64,000 nt of DNA from Zygnema cylindricum (Eukaryota; Streptophyta; Zygnematophyceae; Zygnematales; Zygnemataceae). The stretch is from positions 1 to 64,000 of the forward strand of contig JBBHKE010002866.1 in the NCBI GenBank assembly GCA_037447655.1. The letters run 5' to 3'. Positions 23,379-35,372 of the stretch are shown one piece after another. Both the position numbers and the translations under genes were made by a program. The stretch's first letter is position 1; each line of letters starts with the position of its first letter. The notes under the pieces were generated by a model. That model was not told where the DNA came from. It worked only from the letters and a program-made list of their open reading frames with translations, and made no database searches.

Positions 23379-24054
23379 GTGCGATTTGTTACAAAGGTGG
23401 CGTGTCGACATCGGTGATTGGTTTCTAAATTGATGCAAAAAAGAGGAGGAGAGGTCGAGAGATCGGTGGTTTTTTGCGATATCATCTTTTTTGTTTTGGA
23501 ATAAAAAGTGGAGTTTGAGTAATTTCTTGAGGTGGAAGTAGAGGTGGAAGTAGTGAAATATGTGTTGTGTATGGATTAGCTTTTTTATCGCAGTAGTCAA
23601 AAGGGAAGATCCTCTCGTTTGTTGAATAGCTTTCAAGGATGGCAAATAGGTTTTTTTTTGGGATACGCGTCACAATGGTAGTCTATGGTAGTCATCTAAC
23701 TTGGAAAGTGTAAGATCGGGTTTTTTCGTGGGAGGGGAGACAGAGGTTTGATAGCTGTTCATAAGTAAAAATTGTGTATATTAGGTGCTGTAATAGTAGC
23801 ATTGTTGTGATTTTCAAAATGTACCTTAAATGCGATTTTATAATAAAAATTGATGTTTCTTTTTCTTCTTGTTTGTGTTATGTAGTGAACTTTGGATTCC
23901 AATTTGTTGTGACAAGATTCAAGTGCATCTGAAAGAATATAAAGTGTATTGTACTGAAAGACTTGTCAATGACTATCTTCAATGTAGCCGTGGTTCTCTT
24001 TGTTTTTTAATCACCAAAATGTTTTTCATAAACAGTTATGTTTGTGGAAATTAG
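23379..24054 (+). other. Possible alternative last exon of the IQ/BAG gene
   Basis: Acceptor-like TTATGTAG ends at 23886. If joined to the donor at 23374|GTAAGT, the frame continues VELWIPICCDKIQVH... to a stop at 24052-24054. The extension matches nothing I recognise, so it may simply be 3' UTR. Transcript data would decide. Confidence 0.3.
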
Positions 24055-26320
24055 AGGTTTGTGGGAATTTTCGAACTGTGAGATCTCTTACGTGCGATTG
24101 AACAAGTTTTTGTCCCGAAAAAATATTTGCTGGAGATTGCAAAGATGTTTTCGTATAAACAATTAATTGCAAGAGAATTGGGAAAAATAAGACATGGGGA
24201 AGTGCGCCCGGTCAAACGACAGGGAACAGATGAAAGGAAGTTTTCAAATTATTAGATACTTGGGAAATTTGAATGCAAGTGTGCGAAGAGAGAGATTGAC
24301 TCCAGAAATAAAATATATTGGGTGACCTCGTTCCACAGTAATTGAAGAGGCTCATTAAAAAAAATGCGATGGTAATGAGTACATGGAAACAAAGGAAACA
24401 AACAGTAAGAACAGAATTGATAAACTGAGGCCAAGGGAAAGCCAGACTTTAGAGAAAACTAGAAAAAATGAAAATTAAATAACTTGAAAGGAGACGAAAT
24501 ACATATATGGGACAACGAGCACAGCAACAAAGCAATATAAAACACACTCACTCAAATATCTCCCAAACAAACTCCCAACTAAAGTAGAACCTACAAAAAG
24601 CAAAAATCCACAAAAGGCAAGCCCACAAACTCCCAAAAGGAGACCCCGCAACAAGTTGACGATCAAAAAATGTGTTCAGTTTTCCAGTTTCATCATTGCC
24701 TTTATTTTTTGCTTCCCACGTAATAGTTTACCACTGTGCTTTCTGTATAAAGCATTTTTGTTCACAAAATAAAAACTAATTGCACTATAGTGTTGTCCGG
24801 TACAATCGATAATTTGCGAACCTTCGCTAAAAAGCTCTTGCTTGACATGAAGACCAACAAAGAATAATTATTTCCTTGACGCTCATTACCGAAAAATTGC
24901 GGTATCAATGATTGCTTCCGATTCTTCCTCAAGTCACGGGACAAAGCACATGTGCGTCGTCATACTTGCTCCGGCATTTCCCACTATTATTAGTCTATGT
25001 TTTGAATATTTTGTATATATATATATATATATATATTCACACACACAGATGTACAAGATTATGGCTCTCGAAACAGATCAGATCTTGGATCTGATCCTTG
25101 CTTAAAAGAAAGCCTTAAATAAATAATAATAAAAAAAAAGATATATCGTTTTAGTGGAGATTAAAACTACTACGGCCCGTTCGAATAGAAATGATCAGAA
25201 CAAAGCTTGTAAAATTTCTGTGCATAATTTTACGAGTACATACTTTGTCCTTTAACATTCAAAGTCACGAACGGGAACAATATCCATATCCGCAACATTC
25301 CATCTTTATCATATTGAAATTTTGTCGTCCACTAAAAGCCAAAAAGGACTTCATCATATTGAAATTTTCTCGGCCACTAACAGCCAAAAAGGACGCATGG
25401 CATCGGAACTAGAGTTAGAAAATAGTGCCTGACTCTCTAAACATTAAAAGAACATTAAGGGACAACAATGTCAACAACAACAACAACAATGTGAGATAAA
25501 GGGAGAGGGAGGGTGAGGGAGGGTGATGGAGAGAGAGCGGGAAGAGGGAGAGAGGAGTGAGGGAGAGAGGGATTGGGAGTGAGGGAGAGAGAGGTAGAGA
25601 GATGTGAAGTAGAGAGAGGGAGAGATGTGAGGACCGAGAGAGAGTGAGAGAGAGGAAGCTGGGGTGGATCACCAAATGTTTAACTTTCATTTTCAAATCG
25701 AACTTTTTTGAGGCCCATAATAAGAGCTCACAACCGAGCTGGACGAAGTGGACTTTTTAAATCGTCTCTAATAAGATATTTGTACTTTTTTAAGTAAACA
25801 AGATGAAACAGTAAAACAGTACACTTTGTGAAAGTAAAACAGTCGTCAACTCTTAACTTAAATTTTTTGAGTTCGTAGAATATTTTGAAGAAACAACAAT
25901 AAATCCTTCCAGTCTTTAAAGTTGAAGGGAATTTTCTTTTCCAGAGAAAACTCTCTACCTGCTTATCCTCTTTTACTAAAACAAATGTCACTACCTCTCA
26001 AGCAGAAATAAACATATAATTCTAAAGGGTTAGAATTATTATTCTAAGTTTTTTTTTTTTTTTTCATACATTCAATTTCTCTTTTTTTTTATGTTTTCCT
26101 CAATTCTTTCTTGACCTGGTTTTTCAATTCAAAGCATTTTTCTGCAAAGCTTTTTGATCTTCGCAAAGATCATTCCTACGAACTCTTGAAAAAGAAAATA
26201 CCTATCTTAATAACCATATTCCTACTAACCTCTTCAAAAAAAGGAAAAAATACCGGCTATGGAAACACAACGAAGGGACGAAACACATGGTAGATACATC
26301 TTAAAATGAATCTTTATCGA
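24055..26320. other. Intergenic DNA between IQ/BAG and NUP35 genes
   Basis: Convergent 3' flanks of the two genes. It contains a (TA)n run at about 25013-25035, a near-duplicate 35-bp direct repeat (TCATATTGAAATTTT, GCCACTAA) at 25305-25400 and a GA-rich low-complexity tract at 25494-25660. No gene is supported. Confidence 0.45.
25494..25660. repeat. GA-rich low-complexity tract
   Basis: Imperfect GAGGGAGA units, similar in texture to 2092-2890. The Ser/Leu frame on the minus strand is an artefact. Confidence 0.8.
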
Positions 26321-26327
26321 CGACAGT

Positions 26328-28699
26328 TTAGGAACCAAACAAAAGATCGGTAAATCTTGAAAACCTTGACTTAGTAGGATGCATTGACAATGTTTCTGAG
26401 CCGGGGTTTTTCAACAAATAGGGTCGAGCCGATGCCAAACCTAATCCTCCTCCGCTCGCATTCGATTCCGTGACAATCGATCGCGTTTCATGCAACGTGG
26501 GAACTTTCCCTCTTACAGAATCGAGTTGTGATTGGTCGATGGGCTTCACACCAATAATGAGGGACGAGGAAAGCTGTAATCCATTTTTCGACAAAGCTCT
26601 CTGTGCATTATACGGGCTCTGGAAAACTCCTCCCAACATAGAACGACAACAATCAGACCTAACAAAATTTAATTACCTCAATATACCACATACTTCCAGT
26701 AACCACCATGTAAATAATTACCATGCAAAGACGCAGTGTCTTAAGACAGGAAAACGAAATCTTCAACTTCCTTCCTCTCAGTCTGCATTCGTCAGATACC
26801 TGCAACTCAGATAAAGTAATGCTTTGCCAAGTAACTGCATGTGCAGATTTTACTACATATATTAAAGCGAAAATAGGCCAACCTGGTATCGAATATGAAT
26901 CCAATTTGCTCCCGCAGGGCCATATATGTGATCAACCATCGGGCCACATTTCTCGAACTCACGAAGTACCATGTTTGTTTGCTCAGCCGTAAACCCTGTA
27001 GAAAAGCCTCTTCTCCTAGTCAACAGTAGTCAAAATAACAATTTGTGCACCTATATCTCTTCCACGCTGTTTTGTACTACACCTTTCCACACATAAACGA
27101 CAAGAAAAACATATACATTTGCTATGTCAATATGCAGTCACAAACAAACTCTCGCCTAATACTTGGCAAATGAATGCAGATAAAATTAATAAAGTTTCAC
27201 TAGACTGTCTAAGATTCAAGGAACCCCAGGAATAAAATGTTGTGCTATTCATTTACATAGGGCAAAGTGGATGAAGGAAACCTGTAAAACCGGCAATAGT
27301 GTGAGAGCGCAACACTGATGAGCAGAAAAGGAAAAGGAATTGTCTTTTTAAACATAATCGTATACCGTAACCCAGTAATCAGCAGAAAAACAGAAGGAAT
27401 TGCCTGCATAAACATATCCACTAATCAACAGAAAAGAAAAAAGTGCCATTTTTAAACATACCCGTATACTGTAACCCAATGATCTGCAGAATTTGTATCC
27501 CCTTGCGATGATTGAGGTGGCTCGACCACATTTGATGGCGGTGTGACACTCAAGAGGGATCTCTGCCCAAACATCGTGCCCCGGATCTCGGGTGAATTAT
27601 CTTTCCCACCACTTCCATTGGCTGAGATTGGACTTGAGAAGCCCTTGTGTGGCCATGATTGGGCCGCAGACGGACTTTCCCAACTGCGTATTGATGGTGG
27701 GACCCCGGCTGAGAGAGTATCATTCTGTTGACCACCATACCGGAAACCGGCATCCCTAATGGAAGGCGAACCGAAAGCTCCATGTTCGGTGAAGTCGACC
27801 GGTGAACCTAAACCAACTTGAAGTGGACTTGGAGCAGTTTCTGAAAAATAACCATTCAGGTCGTCTAGAGTCGCCAAAGGAGGGGCTGGAAGCCGTGTCC
27901 CTGGAGAACCGTTTTGCCACAAAGCTGTGGCAGCGGCAGCTGTCGCCAGATCTGGCCGTCCATTCGAAGCAGCTGATTGGCCGACTGGTGTACCGGACAA
28001 GTCACGATACAATAGGGATGGAGAGGGAGACACCGATCCCTCCCTTCCATCCGAGCTCTTTTCGCGCCAGCCGCTGTATCCGCCAGAACCTGTTAAATAG
28101 TGATGGTTTACAACGTAGTACGTTGTAAACATATTATTAGTATCTACCAGAATGTGTTTCAATATCAAGCATTGCACACAAAAGGTATGCCTTGACAGTT
28201 TTATAATCAGTATCTTTGGGAACCTATTCGAATATCAAATATAGTTAACATAGAATACCCCCCACCCTTGATTGTTTTATAAACCTGAGAGCTGCAAGTC
28301 TATTAATATCCTTACAGGTTCCAAGTTACTGCAATTATTCGACCAAAAGAACTGCATACAGCAAATTAAAGAGGGAAAACCAGACACTTCTCATGGATCT
28401 CACTCACATGCTATATTGCCATACATGTCCGGATAACTATTAAACTCATTTTGACAAACCAAAAAAAAACATTCTTTACCTGTGTTCGCATCAGCTGGGG
28501 AGAAAGGGCTTGGGGGATCAAAAAGTCGACCTTCTCCAGGATTAGGACGTTCCCCATCACTTGAATACTTTGTTGCAGAAAATGGCCCTTTAGAGTTCCA
28601 AAAAGGAGAGGAGCCACTTCTAAAATTCGTGTTTGGACCACCAAACAAAGGGCTTCCATCACCTCCTGAGGAGCTTGGAAAGAAAACTGACCCTGACAT
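26328..28699 (-). CDS. NUP35: Nucleoporin NUP35/Nup53 with MPPN RRM domain, 4 exons, ~416 aa
   Basis: Exons (minus): 28699-28480, 28089-27462, 26995-26883, 26618-26328. NUP35 is a scaffold-linker of the nuclear pore that binds NUP93/NUP155 and the pore membrane. The N-terminus (MSGSVFFPSSSGG..., ~270 aa) is Ser/Gly/Pro-rich with FG-poor linker character. The MPPN RRM follows: DHWVTVYG, then TNMVLREFEKCGPMVDHI, GANWIHIRYQ, SPYNAQRALSKNGLQL and LIIGVKP. The C-terminus SRFTDLLFGS resembles the membrane-binding amphipathic helix of Nup53 proteins. The ATG lies just after a TTTTCAG acceptor-like sequence, implying a 5' UTR intron. One oddity: with canonical GT-AG borders the exon 2/exon 3 join (27462|26995) is one base too long for the frame (TAC GG + GG TTT). 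The family alignment nonetheless clearly requires YG-F. See the separate finding. Confidence 0.85.
27310..27475. repeat. Tandem partial duplication spanning the NUP35 exon 2 donor
   Basis: The string around the exon 2 end (+ strand AAACATACCCGTATACTG) recurs about 105 bp away as AAACATAATCGTATACCG, with matching flanks (TAACCCARTRATCWGCAG). A fragment of the donor region has therefore been copied into intron 2. The copy lacks the exact GGGTATG donor context. Confidence 0.7.
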
Positions 28700-28849
28700 A
28701 TTTTCTGAAAACCACAAAGGTATAAAGGCCGATGATAAAGTACGTACAAAAAACTAAAACCTGTAAGAAAGGTATTTAGCGAATTTCCTACAATCAAGTA
28801 CAATGTTATTATTATCTGCTTAAACAATTGATATACTGCAGAAGAAAAA

Positions 28850-29380
28850 AATCTATAACAACTAAACTGTCAACAAAATTTGAAGTAAAATGAAGCAAAA
28901 TGAAGTTAAAAAAAAAAAGAAAAAAAGAATCAGAGACGTGAAGCAGATAAACCTGCTTAGAAGGACACAACAATTTTCTTTAAAGGAGCTAGAAAGTCAA
29001 TATGATCTAACAAACGGGAAAAAAAGAAAGGGAAAAAGATGAAGAAATATTGCTTAACTTAAAACGAGCAAAGGGAAGATAAAATTCAAAGAACAGTGAG
29101 AAAGAGCCGTTGACAGTTGACAGTTGAAACCCAAAGACTTACGAACAAATACTCTGCAATTTAGTTGCGTCCAAAACATAGTTCAAAACTCAAAAGCTAT
29201 ATCTAACTGTGTCGTATTGTATTCATAAAAAATGCGTACTATACAGCTTACACGGGATTTCCGGGTATAATACGTGTACTATACTGGATAACCAGTTAGC
29301 CACCATATAGCGTTTCCATACCTTTTCGCACTTAAAAATTATGTTTCAAAATTGAACTGATGCACACGTGCGTCAACAAT
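28850..29380. other. Presumed 5' region of NUP35
   Basis: AT-rich DNA upstream of the minus-strand NUP35 start and of a small plus-strand frame at 29403, so it may be a shared divergent promoter region. No clear regulatory element can be named. Confidence 0.35.
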
Positions 29381-29402
29381 TGTGACACTCAGTAGTAAAA
29401 CA

Positions 29403-29588
29403 ATGAAGCTGATTGCAAGGTACTTGTTCTATTTAATTGCTTTGTGGATTCTAGGGTTTCAGATTTGCGTACTTGTGGCAGCAGAGAGTGAGAAGAGGAG
29501 CCATGGATGGGCGAAAAGTGAAAAGGAGAGTGCACTCGAAATTCGTGCACTCATGGAGGACGATCTGGAGATCCAAAGTCTACTATGA
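29403..29588 (+). CDS. Hypothetical small secreted peptide (61 aa)
   Basis: Frame starting MKLIARYLFYLIALWILG. The first ~26 residues form a strong hydrophobic signal-peptide-like segment ending near LVAAES. A 35-residue charged mature part (many E/K/R) follows, ending in an acidic, leucine-containing tail. An in-frame ATG lies seven codons upstream. I recognise no family; length and layout fit small secreted plant peptides. No cysteine is found after the signal region. It may be only the first exon of a longer gene or a chance frame. Confidence 0.3.
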   Translation: MKLIARYLFYLIALWILGFQICVLVAAESEKRSHGWAKSEKESALEIRALMEDDLEIQSLL

Positions 29589-29599
29589 TTATTATACTA

Positions 29600-31740
29600 T
29601 CGTGGTTTTACCATTATTTTGAGAGTATATTGTACAATTCTTACAGTTTTTTAGATAATTTTTGGCCTAAAAGTGTACGGTTTGCCCTAAAAGTGTACGG
29701 TTTACCTCTAAAAGTGTACGATTTACCCTTAGAGCGAATTTCTTCAATAAAAGCACAACCTGGTGAAGGGAGTGGAGATAAAATTAATGGTGGAGAATTT
29801 AGAAAGGAAGGGGTTTGAGTGATTCTGAGAACATGGAATATATGTATTGAAGAAGAAAACGGTGAATATAAGGATAAAGGTGAAGAATAATGTGAGTGTG
29901 TGGGTGAAGATTACGGTTGGTTTATAATTTAGTTGGAAAGGGAAATAAAAGTGTTTTGTTTCCTCTCACTCCTGTGAAACACGTCTCCTGAATGAGTCAG
30001 TGCTTTCCACCCGGAGCAACCTTTCACCACTTTATATTTGGCAAAGTGATGTGCTTCTGTACAATTACATCTCATCAATTCTCCCTCCCTCCCTCCCTCA
30101 GGTAAGGAAACGAAGACAATACCTCTCCATATTATCAGATTCTGGCAGTTTTAACTTGTGCACATGTCTCAAATGAACCAGGCAGATGATATCCTGTGAA
30201 AGCAAAGGGAGTTGTGAATGTTTAAGCTCTGTGCTCAATCGCTTCAGAAGTGTTTTTTGTCTTGAGATGATTATCTGGAGCTAAAATCATTTTGAGCTCA
30301 GCTTGCTTTTGTTGTTTTTTTCAAAAAGGTATCCTCTGGGGAGACTTTGGTGTGCATGATCATGTCTGTAATCTGGTGAGTTTAACGGAAGGTTGTTGTT
30401 TCTTTAACAAAAATCCCTAAAAAAACCTAAAACCCGTACAGGACTACCAAAAGTTGTCAAAAATCAACGAATTGTGTGGGTGAGCGAATAGCTTAGGTCA
30501 AGCGATATTTATTTTTCTTTGTCAGCGTTCTAAATTTTAGTACATTCTATTCTTGAGGTATTGCCCTTGGAAAATTCGTTTTTTTCTCGTCCTCAAAATT
30601 GTATGACGGTTTTTGGGTAATCACAGTGACTCCCTTTTTGTGAGTACAGCATGTATTGATCCGCTGTTTTCCCAAATTTGAGTGGTTTGTCAAATTTCGA
30701 TTAAAATTGCAACAAACAATTGAAATTGGAATCTTTTAGTTCACGACGGGTTTACGGATTTGCACTGTGAATCCTCATCTTTTTCATTAAAGTGTTGTTT
30801 ATAACATTGTAGTCGGTCAGCCCAAAACATCTCATCGGATGATAATCTTTCCTTGAACAAAAACGTTGTTCTCTTTAGGAGCAATACCTTATTGCTTCAG
30901 TACTTTCTTTCGAAGACGGGTGAAAATGAATTGCTTATATCCAAGTTTCACTGTTTATCAAATATTACAGATAATAGACTGGAAAACAGACCAAAAGTGG
31001 TTGCAGAATTGCCATTTTGTGATGGTCATATTCAATGATAAATCTTACCTTTTCTGATGTATTTTGATGTAATGAAGTCATCAAATAGGGGAAATTGCAT
31101 GACCAATCTGAGAAAGCTTCATTTTTTCTTTCTGTTCCTCATTTTCTGTCTTTCCCTGCCTATTTTACTTATTTTAGTTACTAGAATTGTCGTTTCCTCA
31201 CTACATTGCCCATTGTTGTTAGAGTCAATCACTCTAATTTGGGGCTGTGTGTTTTTGACCCAAAATCATAGATTAGGGTCAACAGCACTATTTGATTAAA
31301 ATGGGCCACTTGAGAAAAAACAAATTTAGTGTAGTTAATTTAAAGAAGATGTTATCGCGAATAATTCACTAATTCTAAATGCGATGGGCAGCGTCCTCAG
31401 TGTTACAGTACTATTCCCTCTGTTTTTAATATTCAAGTCAATTAAACTCCGGATGTCGTCCATTGAGTTCTTGAGGAGTTCGCTATGAGTATGGAGGATT
31501 ACTTCTAAAGAGGTAGGCAATCAAGATTCTTTTCACCTGCATCCAGTTTGGTCCTTGTTTTTATTATTTGCTCCCAAAAGCTTGGAAAGGAAGTCGGAGG
31601 AGGACAAGCTTTTGGATGGTCTGGAATCTGGTTATTACCTTGTTTTTGGGCATTACTGCTGTTGTACCATTTTCCTAGAGTTTTTATTGTCAGTTACTCA
31701 ATTTTTTCCCTTGTATATTTAAATATCTCGTGTGCTGAAA
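29600..31740. other. Intergenic DNA, no supported gene
   Basis: AT-rich sequence with three nearly identical AAAAGTGTACGRTTT words at 29675-29735 and a CCCTCCCTCCCT run near 30080. Open frames of 60-100 codons have no recognisable domain. A ~120 bp segment at 30688-30806 is repeated at 33680-33815. Confidence 0.4.
30688..30806 (+). repeat. Direct repeat, copy 1 (partner at 33680-33815)
   Basis: Shares GTCAAATTT, GGTTAAAATTGCAA/GATTAAAATTGCAA, TTGAAATTGGA and TGAATCCTCATCTTTTT with 33680-33815, in the same order and spacing. The pair flanks the BAG-like relic at 31.8-32.1 kb. They could be LTR edges or independent repeat copies; neither has clear TG/CA termini. Confidence 0.5.
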
Positions 31741-31754
31741 CCAGTACATTGCCA

Positions 31755-32140
31755 AAAGTCAAGTCTCTCAATTTTCCCTTTTTCCTTAGTTCAACTTTCA
31801 ACAAATGGTTTATTTTTCATCAAATTCTCCAAAAGCTGTCCGATTAGTTATGCCGAACCTTCCGTGGACAATAGATTTCCTAGTACAGCAATATATATCT
31901 TCTTTCTTTTTTTCATGTCTCTCCCCTTCAAGTTTTTACTCTCGACCAACAGAATTTCTGTAAACCTTTCGTCAATTTCTGACTGAACCAGTACCCTAGC
32001 TTGAATACCATTGTCTTTCTTTCCTACAAGTGGACAATTTGCCTTATCACTTCTTTTTCCTCATTTTCCTTCTGGCAAAATTTCCTCTAATTTCTCATTA
32101 TTCATTTCTTCTTTTCCTCTCACCTTTCCACCTTTCCACC
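31755..32140 (-). pseudogene. Decayed copy of IQ/BAG gene exon 2 (relic A)
   Basis: Read on the minus strand this follows BAG exon 2 from about its acidic region onward: KKDNGIQARVLVQSEIDER against EKDNDLQAGVPVQSKIDDR, then LLSTEGSA*LIGQLLENLM against LLSEEGSAELIGQLLENLM, then a degenerate match to the following helix. It has in-frame stops and indels and no IQ, BAG or repeat region. DNA identity to 22460-22860 is roughly 75-80% by eye. It is an old, partial, inverted duplicate about 8 kb from the parent. Confidence 0.8.
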
Positions 32141-34289
32141 TTTCCATCTTTCTATGCCTACGAACTGTTTTTTGGATCGCACAAAAAGAGCGAGTGGGGG
32201 TGTTTGTATTGGAATTAACTTCAATCTGTAGCGATGAATTTTACTCGTCGCTAACTTCAAACTGTAGCGGTGAACTTTTCTCGTCGCTGTAACAAATTGT
32301 TTCCCCGGAAATCACGGAAATACGGACGCCAACAAATGTTGGTCGAATATTCTCAAAAGTATACCACGTCGGATATTTTTCAAAAGTATGCCGCGTCACC
32401 TTAAAATACGACGTCACTGCAACATAATTGAAACGACAAAGTACCGCGGGAAATATGAATTTGAAACAGTACCTGGAAAATCCGGTGTAACTCAACTGAA
32501 CATTGAAATTTAAATGTTTTCAAACTTAGTAAGAAAATTCAAATTTCTTAGTTTACAAAAATTTGAATGTTTCAATCCGGTGTAGCTTAGTTCGTTATGT
32601 TCAAGGAAGAACTGTGTTAGTTTAGGGAGTATATAATTACCATTGTAGGAAGTAGAAGATCATCAGATTAGTTTACATTGTATGTTTTTACATTCTTCTC
32701 TATTTCAATCTGATATTTCATTTGCTTTGAAATTTTGTAAGTCTGAATGTAAATATTGAATTGTAAATCTGGTCAAGTTTAATCTGAGTTACTCATAAGG
32801 TTGTTATGGTCAGAAGGGAAGTAATTATCTGAATGTTAGTAAGATAAATTGTCTTACATCTGATTTCTTTAAAGCAGGAAGTCTTTAATAGATCCCAGGA
32901 GGACAGTTTTGTGTCCAAAGGTTATTAAAGGTTGAGACTTAAAGTTAACAAAAGTCAAGATACTTTGAAGGAATTTGCTAATAAGGAATTTGTGAGAGTG
33001 TTGTTTAGGCAGTTTAAGGTTGCTTAGCTGTAAGTGAACAGTCAATATGGACGATCAAAGTTTACAGTTTGTTTATTCGACAAAAAAACAAATACACGGG
33101 AAATAAACACAAAAACAAAACACACAATCCACCCACGATCCACACATGATCCTCACTCAGTATTGTTATTTGATAATGTATTGTATTTGAATTGATATAA
33201 AACAAATACAAAGTTGGGAACTGAAGGATGCACGCAAATTTGAAAACGTTATGGGAAACGGAAAAGTACATCAATTCGTATGGATATGCGACAAGACAGA
33301 CCAATAAGACAAAAATCTTTCTTTGAAGGTTGCCGTTCGGGCTGGAATACTTGCAAGCATGGGATTAGAGGAATCCTAATTGTTCTCTATGTTATTGAAT
33401 TCTAACGTCATCGACTCAACAGAGTAAGAGAAAGAAAGAGATATTATTGTAGTGAAGATAACTCCTGTTAATATACTTATATTCACCGACTCTCTCTTGC
33501 CATGGATGTAATGTTATGCTCCCGCTTGTTATATGATTATGTGGTGATTATTCGGTGTATATGGGAGTGCTTTGAGTGAATTATTGAGAATCGATCCTAC
33601 CATTATTTCGATGCTCAAGTGAATCCTTTGTTGCTATTACTACATTTATCGATATGTTGTGGTTCACACTTTGAAAGGTTCGTCAAATTTTGGTTAAAAT
33701 TGCAATAGACCATTGAAATTGGAGCTATTTTTTCATGACTAATTTACGGAATATTTACTGGAAAGTCAAAGGGGATTTCACCATGAATCCTCATCTTTTT
33801 TATTAGAGAGGTATTTATAAGATTTAGCGCTCCCTCCAAAGCACATACAAAAATGTCCACCTTTTAAAAGAAAAAAACTTTGGTCTATAATATAGCGCAT
33901 ATTCTTGAGCAAGTGAAGTATTATTGATGATTTAAGGTAGTAATTATGTATTACTGTTTTAAGGTTTTTGATCGTTTGAATCATCTTTTAGTGTTGGATG
34001 AGACAAAAAAGAAAAAATTAAAAAACCAAATTGAAGGATGCAACAAGACAAGGAAAGAAAAATGAACAGTTGCAAAGTTGAAGGCAAAAGAAATCTTCAA
34101 AATTGAGTAAGAAACGTCAGTAAAAGTTTACAGATGAAGAAAAGGGACCCACTCGATTCTTGAATATCCACCCAAAATCGAAGTCAGAGCTACACGACAA
34201 CAAATTTTAAACAATTTTGAAAATATAGTCAAGATCACACATTTTTTAGGTCAAAAGGTAAGGAAAGCGAAACAACACGTTTCAATGAC
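32141..34289. other. Intergenic DNA, no supported gene
   Basis: AT-rich, with a second copy of the 30688 direct repeat at 33680-33815. Near 32229-32290 short GTAGCGRTGAA words occur next to CTCGTCGCT, reminiscent of the LTR of the 43 kb element. No coding region is recognised. Confidence 0.4.
33680..33815 (+). repeat. Direct repeat, copy 2 (partner at 30688-30806)
   Basis: See copy 1; contains an extra ~25 bp (ACTGGAAAGTCAAAGGGG) absent from copy 1. Confidence 0.5.
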
Positions 34290-34294
34290 GAATT

Positions 34295-34781
34295 TGTTAA
34301 GAGTCATTTAGCGTCAGTTCACTTTTGGAACATACGTACCTTTCATTATATGTGTCGGTGGTCTTGTCCGTACTTCATTTCTTACGTCGGTCAAGTCTTG
34401 CTTACCGTGTTATCTGGACGACTTACTTTTGGTCCTGTCCGTACTTTTATACGTTGGTCCAGTCTTTTGTACTTTTCATTACATACGTCGGTCTAGTCTT
34501 TTCTACGTACAAAGTCCTTTGACCGTCGGTCTAGTCCTTTGACCGTCGGTCCAGTCTTTCTTTTGTCTTACATACATTTATTAGAATCTAGACTAGGATA
34601 CCTTTGTTACAGCGCACCGTAGAACGTTTAGACTCCACAGTAATTAGCACTGTATATTTTGTATATAAGTGACTCTTTTCACTTAATGAAATCATCCTAT
34701 ATACAAATCAAATTCTCTTTCAAATGCATTGATCTTTCTCTTGTGTATAATTTCATGGCATCCGCTAATCCACCTCCAATA
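34295..34781 (+). repeat. Copia 5' LTR
   Basis: Starts TGTTAAGAGTC and ends CCTCCAATA. Its right edge is fixed by the target duplication after the 3' LTR and by the primer site here. Three imperfect GTCGGTCYAGTC words lie at 34490-34555. TATTTTGTATATAAGTGAC near 34652 is a plausible TATA box. Confidence 0.9.
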
Positions 34782-35372
34782 GGTTATGGGCCCGGCCACG
34801 CCACTTCTAATAGCATCTAGAAGTTTGATGGCCAAAACTTCTATGATTGGTCTTTCTCAGCCATGCATTTTTTCAAACACGAGAAGATTTGGGATCACTT
34901 TATAGGAATTTCAAAACCTCCTATTCTTTCCTCTACTGATACACCAGCACAAAAAACTAGCAAAGAGTTGGAAATAGCTACATGGAAACAAAAGGATGAG
35001 GATGCGCACGCTCGCCTAGTAATGTCACTTACTACTGAGCGCACTCGTCTTATTCGTGGCGCCTCTTCTTCCGCCGAGGCTTGGAACTGTCTTCAAGCGG
35101 CTTATATTCAAACCGGATGGGCCGCCCGCCGAATTCAAAAACGAGCATTTTTTAATTCCATCAAAAAGCCAACGGACTCCATGCAAGACTGGATTAGCAC
35201 GGTCAAATTGTCGGCCGGAAAGTGCACCATGATTGGCGTGCAGCTTTTCGACGAGGATCTCTCCTCTACCCTTTTGGGAGGACTTCCTGAAATCTTTTCC
35301 CCTTTCATTTCTTCGTTTGACAATCTAGACCAATCCATTCCTTTTCACACAATCTTTCTTTTTCCGCACTAA
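34755..35372 (+). pseudogene. Copia gag (UBN2/gag-like), interrupted
   Basis: The frame can be read from an ATG at 34755, inside the LTR (MASANPPPIGYG...), with a TAG about 21 codons in, then an open 169-codon stretch from 34863 (MHFFKHEKIWDHF). Motifs typical of Copia gag include WKQKDEDAHARLVMSL, AWNCLQAAYIQ and the LSSTLLGGLPEIF region. A frameshift separates it from the zinc knuckle at about 35430-35490, CAYCKIKGHAIEDC (CX2CX4HX4C). Confidence 0.8.

Noticed and set aside
34755-34755. Copia LTR ending at TTTCA with a TGG(C/T)ATC primer site
   Set aside because: Similarity between the two LTRs continues 26 bases further, the GAATT target duplication lies after that point, and a copia-type primer site begins there in the 5' copy.
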